This document shows, piece after piece, positions 53,134 through 61,330 of a DNA stretch of 64,000 bases (the stretch's first letter is position 1; each line of letters opens with the position of its first letter). Origin of the DNA: Bacillota bacterium (GTDB lineage: Bacteria; Bacillota; Clostridia; Lachnospirales; Lachnospiraceae); the NCBI GenBank assembly GCA_023441965.1, contig JAEZNB010000058.1:44626-108625 (forward strand). The letters run 5' to 3'. The notes under the pieces were generated by a model. That model saw nothing but the letters and a program-made list of their open reading frames with translations. It did no database searches and was not told the DNA's origin. The translations under genes were made by a program, and so were the position numbers.

Positions 53134-55566
53134 TTATTTTATTCTCTGATTGATTTCAAAGAAGCCCTTCCAGGGATCGGGCCCACCTATTCTTCGGAGG
53201 GCATCCTCCATCGTAATACCATCCGGTGCTACTTGGTCCAGCTCCTCCCAGAAGATTGGCATGGATACTCTGGCGCCCTTTCTTGCTCTTAGGGAATAGG
53301 GTGCGACGCTGGTAGCCGCTCTGCCGTTTCTCATCCAATCAATGAAGATCTTACCCGACCTCTTGCTCTTTCTCACATTGCCGGTATATCGGTCCGGCCA
53401 TTTATATTCCATGACCTCTGCCACCGACCTGGAAAAGCTATGAAAGGTCTCCCAGGAAGCAAGGGGCTGCAGTGGGACGACCACATGATAGCCTTTACCG
53501 CCACTGGTCTTTAGATAGGAAGTAAGGGATAGCTCGGTCAGAATCTCCTTTACATCCAGGACCCCCTGACGGACTCGGCTCAACTCCATTCCTTCATCCG
53601 GATCCAGATCAAAGACCATTAGATCGGGCAGCTCCAGGGTTTCTACCCTGCTGCCCCAGATATGGAATTCCAAGGTGCCCATCTGTGCCTCCGCTATCAG
53701 CCCTGCTGTATTTATCAGGTAGAAGTATTCTTCTTCTCCTTCTCCGCTTCCGTTCTCTACAGGGATGGTAACAAGCTCCTTGTTGCCCGGACCGGGGTGC
53801 TTCTTATAAAAACAGGTTTGTGAGATTCCCTTGGGACATCGGATCGTGCTGAGCAGCCTATGGCTCACATAGGGCAGCATATGCTCTGAGACTGCTGCAT
53901 AATACCGGATGACATCCTCCTTCGTAATCCGAGGCTCCTCATATAGCACCTTGTCCGGGTTCGAGATTTTGATTCCATGAATCACGAGACCCTTCCCGGA
54001 TAGTTCCATAGGTGTTTCTTCTCTGCCTTCTCTATCATATTCGTCTTCCTTCTCTCTTCTGACCTCCCTGGGATCCTTGTCTGTTCGCAGACCCTTGTAG
54101 CTAGCCTGTCTCAGATGGTTGTCTGTCGTCCATTCGGCATACTTGATTTCCGCAACCAGCTCCGGCTCCAGCCATAGCACTCTTTCCTTGGCTCTGGGCT
54201 TTGGCGGGTTACGAAAGGGCGATACTTCACTTATCATGAATCTGAACTTATCCTCCAGAAATCTCATTTCACTTTCACTAATACCGGTTCCGGCTCGTCC
54301 TGCATATACCAGCTCCTCAGCTTCATAGACACCTAGAAGGAGGGCACTGATCCCACCGGATTTTTTATCGGTCAGGGTATAGCCTCCGATCACAAACTCC
54401 TGCCTCTTATCACATTTCAGCTTGATCCAGTCTCCGTTCCTGCTCCCGCTATAGATTGAATCGGCCTTTTTGCCGATGATACCTTCCATACCTGCCTCAC
54501 AGGCCACGGTAAAGCTTTCCTTTCCCCTGCTTCTGATATGACGGCTGTAATAGAGGTTCTCGGGGGCTTCCCGCATGAGCTCCTCAAGCAGTTCCTTTCT
54601 TCGGATAAGAGGGTATCCCCGCAGATCCTCCCCATCCAGCGCCAGCAGGTCGAAGACAATATAGGTAAGATTTTTACCGGCAGGCTTCTTACGATAGCTC
54701 TGGAGAGCCTGGAAATCAGTCTTCCCTGTAGCGTCCGTTACTGCGATTTCTCCGTCCAGCACCATTGGTCTGCCCGCAGAAAAGAGGCTTATGGAAGCAG
54801 CAATCTCATGAAAGCGGCCTGCATAATCATTGCCATTCCTTGTCAGCAGCCGGACACGGTTCCCCTCCGCAAAGGCCATAATCCTGTATCCATCATATTT
54901 CAACTCGTAAAGCCAATCGTCACCCCACGGGATATCCTTCACCATTTTGGCAAGCTGAGGCTCCGCTGTCTGAAAGGGATTCCGAAGGAACTTCTCCTCT
55001 TCTCCCCTTTCTATCTCCTCCATGGTACGACCGGTCCTAATGCTGGTCGTAAATCCGGATATTCCGTCCTCCTCTTTGACATACGCATCCTTCTCTTTTA
55101 ATAGAAGCCAGGGCCTCTTCGACGCAGCTTCTTTCCCCTTGATCCGGACCAGCGCCCACTTACCCTGAAGCCGTTTTCCTCGTAACTCAAATTTCAGCAT
55201 ACCCTCCAGCAAGCCTTCCTCTACATTACCGTATGGCTCCCAATAGCCCTCATCCCAGAGCATGACTACCCCACCGCCGTATTCCCCCTGGGGGATGGTA
55301 CCTTCAAAATTCCTATAGTCAAGGGGATGGTCCTCCACCTGTACGGCCAGTCTCTTGTCTCCTGTTTTAAAAGAAGGTCCCTTAGGTACTGCCCAGCTCA
55401 GAAGAACTCCTGCCCACTCCAGCCGAAAATCATAATGTTCCCTGCGTGCCATATGGTGCTGAACAACGAAGCTTAAGCTCTCTTCTGAAGACGCTCCTTC
55501 TCCTTCGGGCTCCGGTGTCTTGTCAAAATCTCTTTTCTGTTTATATGCATTTAAGTCACCAATCAT
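53134..55566 (-). CDS. ligD: multidomain non-homologous end-joining DNA ligase LigD
   Basis: 810 residues from the ATG at 55566, four bases after the ku stop. Domain order is phosphoesterase - ligase - polymerase. The 3'-phosphoesterase at about 20-170 has VVQHHMARREHYDFRLEW, VEDHPLDYRNFEGTIPQG and GEYGGG. The ATP-dependent ligase at about 200-510 has LYELKYDGYRIMAF with the adenylated Lys, VLDGEIAV and EGIIGKKADSIYSGSR. The primase-like polymerase at about 525-805 has LMVFDLDPDEGMELS with the metal-binding Asp pair, and TSGGKGYHVVVPL. It repairs double-strand breaks with Ku. This order is the one known from Pseudomonas rather than Mycobacterium. Confidence 0.95.
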   Translation of the reverse strand: MIGDLNAYKQKRDFDKTPEPEGEGASSEESLSFVVQHHMARREHYDFRLEWAGVLLSWAVPKGPSFKTGDKRLAVQVEDHPLDYRNFEGTIPQGEYGGGVVMLWDEGYWEPYGNVEEGLLEGMLKFELRGKRLQGKWALVRIKGKEAASKRPWLLLKEKDAYVKEEDGISGFTTSIRTGRTMEEIERGEEEKFLRNPFQTAEPQLAKMVKDIPWGDDWLYELKYDGYRIMAFAEGNRVRLLTRNGNDYAGRFHEIAASISLFSAGRPMVLDGEIAVTDATGKTDFQALQSYRKKPAGKNLTYIVFDLLALDGEDLRGYPLIRRKELLEELMREAPENLYYSRHIRSRGKESFTVACEAGMEGIIGKKADSIYSGSRNGDWIKLKCDKRQEFVIGGYTLTDKKSGGISALLLGVYEAEELVYAGRAGTGISESEMRFLEDKFRFMISEVSPFRNPPKPRAKERVLWLEPELVAEIKYAEWTTDNHLRQASYKGLRTDKDPREVRREKEDEYDREGREETPMELSGKGLVIHGIKISNPDKVLYEEPRITKEDVIRYYAAVSEHMLPYVSHRLLSTIRCPKGISQTCFYKKHPGPGNKELVTIPVENGSGEGEEEYFYLINTAGLIAEAQMGTLEFHIWGSRVETLELPDLMVFDLDPDEGMELSRVRQGVLDVKEILTELSLTSYLKTSGGKGYHVVVPLQPLASWETFHSFSRSVAEVMEYKWPDRYTGNVRKSKRSGKIFIDWMRNGRAATSVAPYSLRARKGARVSMPIFWEELDQVAPDGITMEDALRRIGGPDPWKGFFEINQRIK

Positions 55567-55570
55567 AAAA

Positions 55571-56344
55571 TTAAGCCGTTTCCTTGTCTGCCTTTGCCTT
55601 TTCAACACTGGCTTTCAGGGCTTCCATCAGATCAATTACCTTGCCTTCACTGACAGGTTCGGCAGCAACCACCTCTTTACCTGAGATCTTGGTCTCTATC
55701 AGGTCACGGAGTCTAGCCTGATACTCATCCTTGTATTTCTCCGGATCAAAGGGGGTATCCATGGAATTGATCAGAAGCTTAGCCATGTTCAGCTCCTGCT
55801 CCGATATTCCCGGTTTGGTATACTGTTTTTGAAGGGGCTTTACCTCATCGGCATAGAACATGGTAGAAATCAGAATCCCCTCCTCCCGCGGAATGATCGC
55901 CATCAGGGTATCCTTGGTTCCCATAACAGTCTTCCCTATGGCTATCTTCTGTTCACCCATCAGGGCTGACCGAAGCAGTTCAAAAGCCTTTTCCCCTCCG
56001 GCCTCCGGTGCGGCCTGATAGGTCTTATCATAGTAGACCGGGGAGATCTGATTTAGCTGAGCAAAGTGCAGAATCTGTATTGACTTCTCCTTCTCCGTCT
56101 TTATCTTCTCTATTTCCTCGTCCGTAATGACAACATACTTGTCCTCTTCATACTCATAACCCTTAACGATATCCTCGGTCTTAATCTCCTTACCGCAGTG
56201 GCCGCAGGTCTTCTTATAACGGATGCGGCTGTTATCCTGCCGATGCAGCTGATTGAAATGGATATCGTTGTCCTGGGTAGCTGTGGACATCGCAATCGGA
56301 ATCGCAACCATACCAAAGGTTATTACTGATTTTCGTGACATCAT
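55571..56344 (-). CDS. ku: end-joining protein Ku
   Basis: 257 residues from the ATG at 56344, chosen for AGGAGG ten bases upstream; a second ATG follows at once and 38 more codons are open upstream. It binds DNA ends as a ring dimer and recruits LigD. Features: MMSRKSVITFGMVAIPIAMS, IHFNQLHRQDNSRIRYKKTC, the CGHCGKEI pair, IVKGYEYEEDKYVVITDEEIE and KEVVAAEPVSEGKVIDLMEAL at the end. Directly upstream of ligD in one operon. The C-terminal tail is short and basic. Confidence 0.95.
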   Translation of the reverse strand: MMSRKSVITFGMVAIPIAMSTATQDNDIHFNQLHRQDNSRIRYKKTCGHCGKEIKTEDIVKGYEYEEDKYVVITDEEIEKIKTEKEKSIQILHFAQLNQISPVYYDKTYQAAPEAGGEKAFELLRSALMGEQKIAIGKTVMGTKDTLMAIIPREEGILISTMFYADEVKPLQKQYTKPGISEQELNMAKLLINSMDTPFDPEKYKDEYQARLRDLIETKISGKEVVAAEPVSEGKVIDLMEALKASVEKAKADKETA

Positions 56345-56451
56345 CGTTTTATCACCTCCTGGACTTATTGTTTCCATAGGAAGTCTCAGTATTCCAACCG
56401 GAGGTGTTCTGTGGTTATTGAGAACCATACTATGCATAATCTTACAAAATA

Positions 56452-56480
56452 TTGACAATATGAATATTTATAAATATAAT
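56452..56480 (+). promoter_or_regulatory. perfect consensus SigA promoter
   Basis: TTGACA, exactly 17 bases, TATAAT; all twelve positions match. It drives the LysA-like gene 62 bases downstream. Confidence 0.85.
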
Positions 56481-56542
56481 GTAATAATTCTAAGGATGCA
56501 TCGGAAGATAAAACACATTTTGAACGGATGAGGGGAAAAGAA

Positions 56543-57850
56543 ATGAGCTATCTAAATGGATTCAGTAATGTTACTTCAGAAATCGTACTTAAGGCAATGA
56601 AGGAATACGGGTCACCGGTCTATCTGTATGATGAGGATCTGCTCATAAAAAAGTGCAGGATGCTCCTGTCGATGCCTAATGCATTTGGTTTACGGGTCCG
56701 CTATGCCATGAAGGCCAATTCGAATAAAACTCTGTTACAGCTGATAAATGCCCAGGGCATCCATATTGATGCCAGTTCCTTAAATGAGGTCAGAAGGGCT
56801 GTGGCTTCCGGTATAGAGCCGGCTCACATCATCATGACCTCCCAGGAGGTGCCGGAAGGCGAAGATCGAGCTGATTTAAAGCAGCTTATCCTAAGGGGGC
56901 TGAAGTACAATGTATGTTCCCTGCGGCAATTGTATCTGATCGGTGCTTTCGCTAAGGAGAATCAGATTGAGCTTTCCTTCAGACTGCATCCGGGAATTGG
57001 CGCCGGTGAGTCTGCAACCAGAAACACGGGAGACAATTATTCCTGCTTTGGCATACACCTGACAGATCTGGACGAAGCTCTGCAGTATGCGGGTCGGATG
57101 GGCCTGACCTTTACACAGGTTCATGTGCATATAGGCTCCGGCGGAGATCCCGAGCTGTGGAGGCAGAATATTGATCTGGAATTGGGCCTGATAGAGCAAT
57201 ATTTCCCGGATGCGAAGATTGTGAGCTTTGGCGGAGGCTTAAAGGAAGCCAGAATGCCGGATGAAAAAGCTGCCGATATTGAAGCGCTTGGCAAATACGC
57301 AGCCGAACAGATCGAGCGCTTTTATCAAAGAACAAATCGCAAGCTGCTCATGGAGATAGAGCCGGGAACCTACCTGATGGCGAATTCCGGCTATGTAATC
57401 ACCAAGGTCTTAGACAAGAAGCAGACAGGTCCGGAGGGACTGAGCTTCGCAATATTGGACGGAGGAATGGACGTAATCACCCGCCCTCTGCTCTACGGTT
57501 CAAGGCATCCCTTTTATATCATATCAAAGGGGGGACAACTACTCTCTTCTGAATTTGATGACAAGCCCGCTGATGCTTTGCATGAAATGATTCTGGTTGG
57601 GCCCTGCTGTGAAAGTGGTGATTCTCTATGCCTCGATGACCAGGACAACAATATTCCACGCAAAATCGCAGAACCTGAAATAAATGATATTGTGGTCATT
57701 GGCGGAGCGGGAGCCTATTGCTCTTCCATGTCTCCCTTCAACTACAATTCACATACGCAGATTCCGGAGCTTCTTTATACAACAGCCGGAGAACTGAAAC
57801 TAATCAGGAGAAGGCAGACCTTAGAGCAGATGATGGAGAATGAGCTATAA
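56543..57850 (+). CDS. PLP-dependent decarboxylase, diaminopimelate decarboxylase-like
   Basis: 435 residues from the ATG at 56543, preceded by GAGGGGAAAAG; an ATG five codons earlier overlaps that site. Fold type III (alanine racemase-like barrel) decarboxylase: VYLYDEDLLIKKC, the PLP lysine in VRYAMKANSNKTLL, FRLHPGIGAGES, VHVHIGSGGDPELW, IVSFGGGLKEARM, MEIEPGTYLMANSGYVITKV, LVGPCCESGDSLC (catalytic Cys) and GGAGAYCSSMSPFNYNSHT. Best fit is LysA, which makes lysine from meso-diaminopimelate, but no other lysine gene is nearby, and related enzymes act on other amino acids. Cytoplasmic. Confidence 0.8.
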   Translation: MSYLNGFSNVTSEIVLKAMKEYGSPVYLYDEDLLIKKCRMLLSMPNAFGLRVRYAMKANSNKTLLQLINAQGIHIDASSLNEVRRAVASGIEPAHIIMTSQEVPEGEDRADLKQLILRGLKYNVCSLRQLYLIGAFAKENQIELSFRLHPGIGAGESATRNTGDNYSCFGIHLTDLDEALQYAGRMGLTFTQVHVHIGSGGDPELWRQNIDLELGLIEQYFPDAKIVSFGGGLKEARMPDEKAADIEALGKYAAEQIERFYQRTNRKLLMEIEPGTYLMANSGYVITKVLDKKQTGPEGLSFAILDGGMDVITRPLLYGSRHPFYIISKGGQLLSSEFDDKPADALHEMILVGPCCESGDSLCLDDQDNNIPRKIAEPEINDIVVIGGAGAYCSSMSPFNYNSHTQIPELLYTTAGELKLIRRRQTLEQMMENEL

Positions 57851-57921
57851 AATCCTATCGTATGCAGACTATTCAGCAAGAGATACCGATATCTGTAAAA
57901 CAGTGTTTCCTCCTTCAAAAG

Positions 57922-57937
57922 TGTGACTTAAATCACA
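57922..57937. promoter_or_regulatory. CRP/FNR-type palindrome ahead of the lipoprotein promoter
   Basis: TGTGACTTAAATCACA: perfect TGTGA-N6-TCACA. It lies 22 bases upstream of a TATAAT at 57960-57965, overlapping the expected -35 region, where no good -35 hexamer is seen. That suggests an activator-dependent promoter. Confidence 0.55.
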
Positions 57938-57959
57938 TTTCTATAGAATACCTTTATGG

Positions 57960-57965
57960 TATAAT
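57960..57965 (+). promoter_or_regulatory. -10 element for the lipoprotein gene
   Basis: TATAAT 61 bases upstream of the ATG; the -35 position (ATTTCT) is poor. GTGGAG sits upstream of the start. Confidence 0.5.
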
Positions 57966-58025
57966 TTGTTAAGCTATATTGTTTATGTTGAAGCAGAATA
58001 CTATTTTTGAGTGGAGAAAACACCT

Positions 58026-58757
58026 ATGGATAAAAAACAGTTGGTCATTTGTACATTAATTGTGGTACTGCTTTCTATCATACTAACCGGATGCAGTAAG
58101 GAATTAGATCAGGAGGATAGCCGATCTAGTAAGAAGAACAGGGCATTGACGGAAGCATCGGACCCGGATGAGGCCTCCGACAAAGCATCGTCATCATCCA
58201 TTCTGAAGAAATTTAGGGAAAAGTCGGAAGACACCAAAGACAGTGAGGATGTGACTATCCCTTCTGAGGATCGTATGGAACAAAAGACGGAGCCAGAGCT
58301 AACAGACAGCATGACAGAGCCCATATTCACAGAGCAGTGGTCCAATGATCTGGCGGATATCGCTGCTGACCCTCCCGTGATATTGGATGTTCACTTGGAG
58401 GATTACTATGGAACATGGGTATTATGGATTCCCGGTGCTATGACGGATTATTATGATATTACAACCGGAGACTATAACACCAGTGTCTTTACTCCGGGTG
58501 CAGGTTCCGGAAGCCTGGAGATTCATAAAAATGGCACCTACATTTTAGATCATAAGCTATGGGGAGATGGTCCCCTGAAGGGCAAGTGGTATGAAGCAGA
58601 GCCGGGTGAATTTGCATCAGAGCCCGCGATCATCTTAAGTGATGGACCCACTGATACAGATTGGGCAGTACAAAAAATGTCTGACGGGACCTTCAATCTT
58701 TATTATTATTGGGAAGCTATCGACACCTGGTTCTTTGATACAAAGCTTAGCAAGTAG
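58026..58757 (+). CDS. putative lipoprotein of unknown function
   Basis: 243 residues from the ATG at 58026. A lipoprotein signal peptide is clear: basic MDKKQ, hydrophobic core, lipobox LTGC. Residues about 25-110 are low-complexity and rich in Ser, Glu, Asp and Lys, a probable spacer away from the membrane. The C-terminal 130 residues look like a small folded domain (YYGTWVLWIPGAMTDYYD; GSLEIHKNGTYIL; GKWYEAEPGEFASEPAIIL; FNLYYYWEAIDTWFFD), similar in layout to beta-rich lipocalin-like or DUF-type modules, but no family is recognised. Monocistronic, possibly under a CRP/FNR-family activator. Confidence 0.75.
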   Translation: MDKKQLVICTLIVVLLSIILTGCSKELDQEDSRSSKKNRALTEASDPDEASDKASSSSILKKFREKSEDTKDSEDVTIPSEDRMEQKTEPELTDSMTEPIFTEQWSNDLADIAADPPVILDVHLEDYYGTWVLWIPGAMTDYYDITTGDYNTSVFTPGAGSGSLEIHKNGTYILDHKLWGDGPLKGKWYEAEPGEFASEPAIILSDGPTDTDWAVQKMSDGTFNLYYYWEAIDTWFFDTKLSK

Positions 58758-58783
58758 TTATACATATTTCTGCCTTAATCTAT

Positions 58784-58822
58784 ATCAGTTTGCTAAAATT
58801 CCTATTTAGCAAACTGATTTTA
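58784..58822. terminator. bidirectional intrinsic terminator
   Basis: ATCAGTTTGCTAAA (58784-58797) and its perfect complement (58805-58818), 7-base loop, followed by TTTA; between convergent genes. Confidence 0.85.
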
Positions 58823-58865
58823 CATATTCGTCCTTATTCATCATACCAAGTATTCAAAATCATCG

Positions 58866-59972
58866 CTATAAATCACTCTGTCCCAATATATGAAGAAATT
58901 GTACGGCCCAGAAGGTCAGATCACACCAGATTGAGGTTTCTTTCTTATAGTCCGTCTCAAGACCGACTTCGCTATACGGTGTTGGATAGCGCATCGAGTC
59001 CAGAAATCTCTTCTTGTCATAAGCACTTAGAAACCGGTATCTTAAAATACCATCCGTGGACAATGCCTCCTTCACATACTCGATAGATTGCCTGATAATC
59101 TCTACGCGATCCCCGACACCGAGCATGGCGATCTCGGTCAGCGTCCTTCTCATAATCGTATGCTGCCTGTTGGCCTCAAAGGGTTTCAGCGGTCTTACGA
59201 AGGCCCAAAGGGGAACATAGTACTTACTGCCGATTTTAATATGAACATTGTTCTCCTCTGACATGATACGGTTGATATGATTTAACGCATCTGCCATGGC
59301 TTCTATGCTTTGCGGATTTCTCCAGGAGTCGGTATGGCTTAAAGCAGTAAGATGATAGCAGCAAGGCAAAGGCACATTCTCTTGAATATAAGGATAGTTG
59401 TACTTCTTTTTAGAATTCGGTTGAAAGCTTGTTATCTCCTCCAGGGAGTTGATTGACAGCATGCTCCGGAAGGCCTGATAACACGTAGAAAGGAAGGGCT
59501 TGACCTCCTCCTCATCTCCGTAACCAAGTAAGGCCTGCATGGTATAGACTAAAACCATCAGTCCACCGCCGTTAGAAAGCCCCTTAAATCGGTCGCGAAA
59601 TCTGGCTTTCTCCGGGTTATAATAAGAGAACTCCTCTTCCAGAAGCTTCTCATCTCTCAGTGCCTTTATGTAATTTACTATGATCGGGCTCTCCTTCGGA
59701 ATAGCATAGTTGGCCAATAACCTGGCTGCCGCCTCCCCATCCTGAAGAGGGGTCGCTTTAAACTTATCCCAGGAGTGCATCCCCAGTCCGATATATCCAT
59801 TCGGCTTCACATAGCTTTCCACCAGCTTATAATGAGGAGTAAGCTTCACCTTATCCAGTAGCTTTTCCTCTTCGTTCTGCGTCAGATCCTTCAGTATCTC
59901 CTTATGCAGTCGATAACGGATCACATCCCCTGCATGCTCCAGTAAGAAGTCAATTGATTTGGTTAGATTCAT
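58866..59972 (-). CDS. unknown helical-repeat protein
   Basis: 368 residues from the ATG at 59972, chosen for AGGAGG six bases upstream. The frame stays open for 46 more codons, to an ATG at 60110 that also has GGGTGA just upstream, so a longer form is possible. Mostly alpha-helical with repeated short units that resemble alpha/alpha-toroid proteins of the prenyltransferase/terpene cyclase fold (GYIGLGMHSWDKFKATPLQD; LSNGGGLMVLVYTMQALLGY; TDGILRYRFLSAYDKKRFL; YSEVGLETDYKKETSIWCD). No catalytic motif is identified. Cytoplasmic. Single gene with its own operator-bearing promoter. Confidence 0.7.
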   Translation of the reverse strand: MNLTKSIDFLLEHAGDVIRYRLHKEILKDLTQNEEEKLLDKVKLTPHYKLVESYVKPNGYIGLGMHSWDKFKATPLQDGEAAARLLANYAIPKESPIIVNYIKALRDEKLLEEEFSYYNPEKARFRDRFKGLSNGGGLMVLVYTMQALLGYGDEEEVKPFLSTCYQAFRSMLSINSLEEITSFQPNSKKKYNYPYIQENVPLPCCYHLTALSHTDSWRNPQSIEAMADALNHINRIMSEENNVHIKIGSKYYVPLWAFVRPLKPFEANRQHTIMRRTLTEIAMLGVGDRVEIIRQSIEYVKEALSTDGILRYRFLSAYDKKRFLDSMRYPTPYSEVGLETDYKKETSIWCDLTFWAVQFLHILGQSDL

Positions 59973-60150
59973 ATCATCCCTCCTAAGACTATGCTTAAGT
60001 ACATCTATGATACAAGCCTGTGGTATGCCCAATGATTTCCGTATATGTGCCGATTCGTGAATCGGTGTACCATAAAAACAATTACTAGTAAGGTCGATAA
60101 ATATTTTCATTTATCACCCATATTTATACACGATTTGCTATTTACCGGAT

Positions 60151-60179
60151 ATGGTATACCAATTTTATACATAAGTCAA
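60151..60179 (-). promoter_or_regulatory. promoter with GntR-like operator
   Basis: Minus strand: TTGACT, 17-base spacer, TACCAT. A perfect palindrome TGGTATACCA (60152-60161) overlaps the -10, as expected for a repressor site; GTATAC-centred palindromes are typical of GntR/YtrA-type regulators. A second dyad, CCGATTC-GT-GAATCGG, lies downstream at 60050-60065. No supportable gene between 60180 and 60423. Confidence 0.55.
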
Positions 60180-60322
60180 GTAATATACCTTCCTTTATTG
60201 CCTCCAACTCATTTCATACCGTTCGTGATATTGATTGAGTACGGAATTATACTTTGAACCCTTGCTTACATTCTTCATGTAATAATAGATAAAGCAATAA
60301 GACCGGAATCAGGAACTAAAAA

Positions 60323-60342
60323 CCGGGGCATATATCACCCCC
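60323..60342 (-). terminator. weak hairpin downstream of purC
   Basis: Minus strand: GGGG and CCCC arms with a TGATATATG loop followed by GGTTTTTAG; short stem. Confidence 0.35.
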
Positions 60343-60423
60343 AGTTCATCTTTCTCTCTCATATCAACTGATACCAATTAGTTTACAATTGACCCAAACA
60401 TCATGCCCTACCGTGCCTGTAGC

Positions 60424-61266
60424 TTATTTTAATAGCTTCTGCTGACACTCCATATAGATCTTCTCTGTGTCTTCGATTACCTCCTGTGGTATGCTGTCAA
60501 ATTGCATTTCACCGTTTACTTTATTATTTAACAGCCAGTCCCGGATGAACTGTTTATCATATGATTTCGGTGAGGTTCCGACCTGATAATCTGCCTGGCT
60601 CCAGAATCTGCTGGAATCCGGTGTAAAGATCTCATCTGCCAGTACTAATTCATTGTTCTTATTTAAGCCAAACTCAAATTTCGTATCTGCTATGATAATT
60701 CCCCGTGATATTGCATATCGGCTGCATTCCTCATATAGCTTCAGAGACACTTCAATAATCTTATTGGTCAGGTCAGTCCCAAGCCCCTGCTCCATAGTCT
60801 TAATATCAATATACTCATCATGACCGGTTTCCGCTTTTGTAGACGGTGTAACAATCGGCTGCTCCAGCTTCTCGGCAAGTTTATAGTCACCCTTGATCTG
60901 AATTCCACAGAAGGGACTTCCCTCCTCATAAGCCTTCCACATATTTCCGAATATGTAACCCCTTACAATGATTTCATAAGGTAACATCCGAAGCTTCTCC
61001 ACTAATACCGTACGGTCTTTAAACTTCTCCTCATGGAAGAACTCAGGCATCTCATTCACATCAGAGGAAATGATATGATTTGGGATAATGTCTTTTGTAT
61101 TTTCAAAAAAGAAATTTGAGATTGTGTTCAATACAACTCCCTTATTCTTCACTGTTGCCGGTAATATCACATCAAAGGCGGATACTCTGTCTGTTGTAAC
61201 GATGGCCAATTGTTCCTCGGACACCTCATAAATCTCCCGTACCTTACCGCTGTGAATTAGTTTCAT
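60424..61266 (-). CDS. purC: SAICAR synthetase (phosphoribosylaminoimidazolesuccinocarboxamide synthase)
   Basis: 280 residues. Joins CAIR and aspartate with ATP in purine synthesis. Features: GKVREIYEVSEEQLAIVTTD, RVSAFDVILPATVKNKGVVL, MLPYEIIVRGYIFGNMWKAY, GIQIKGDYKLAEKLEQPIVTPSTKAE spread over the middle, GIIIADTKFEFGL and LVLADEIFTPDSSRFW (metal and substrate region). Length and motifs match the form that is slightly longer than Escherichia coli PurC. Downstream of the XRE-PurM-like gene in one transcript. The rest of the purine genes are not nearby. Confidence 0.95.
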   Translation of the reverse strand: MKLIHSGKVREIYEVSEEQLAIVTTDRVSAFDVILPATVKNKGVVLNTISNFFFENTKDIIPNHIISSDVNEMPEFFHEEKFKDRTVLVEKLRMLPYEIIVRGYIFGNMWKAYEEGSPFCGIQIKGDYKLAEKLEQPIVTPSTKAETGHDEYIDIKTMEQGLGTDLTNKIIEVSLKLYEECSRYAISRGIIIADTKFEFGLNKNNELVLADEIFTPDSSRFWSQADYQVGTSPKSYDKQFIRDWLLNNKVNGEMQFDSIPQEVIEDTEKIYMECQQKLLK

Positions 61267-61330
61267 ACGAATAATCCTCCATTCTTTAGATAGCTTTTTA
61301 TTTAACAGTTATATTTTTTGGCGATTACTA

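Noticed and set aside
56360..56450. SigG-type promoter for ku-ligD
   Set aside because: A CATAGTA resembling a -10 is present, but no acceptable -35 at the right distance was found.
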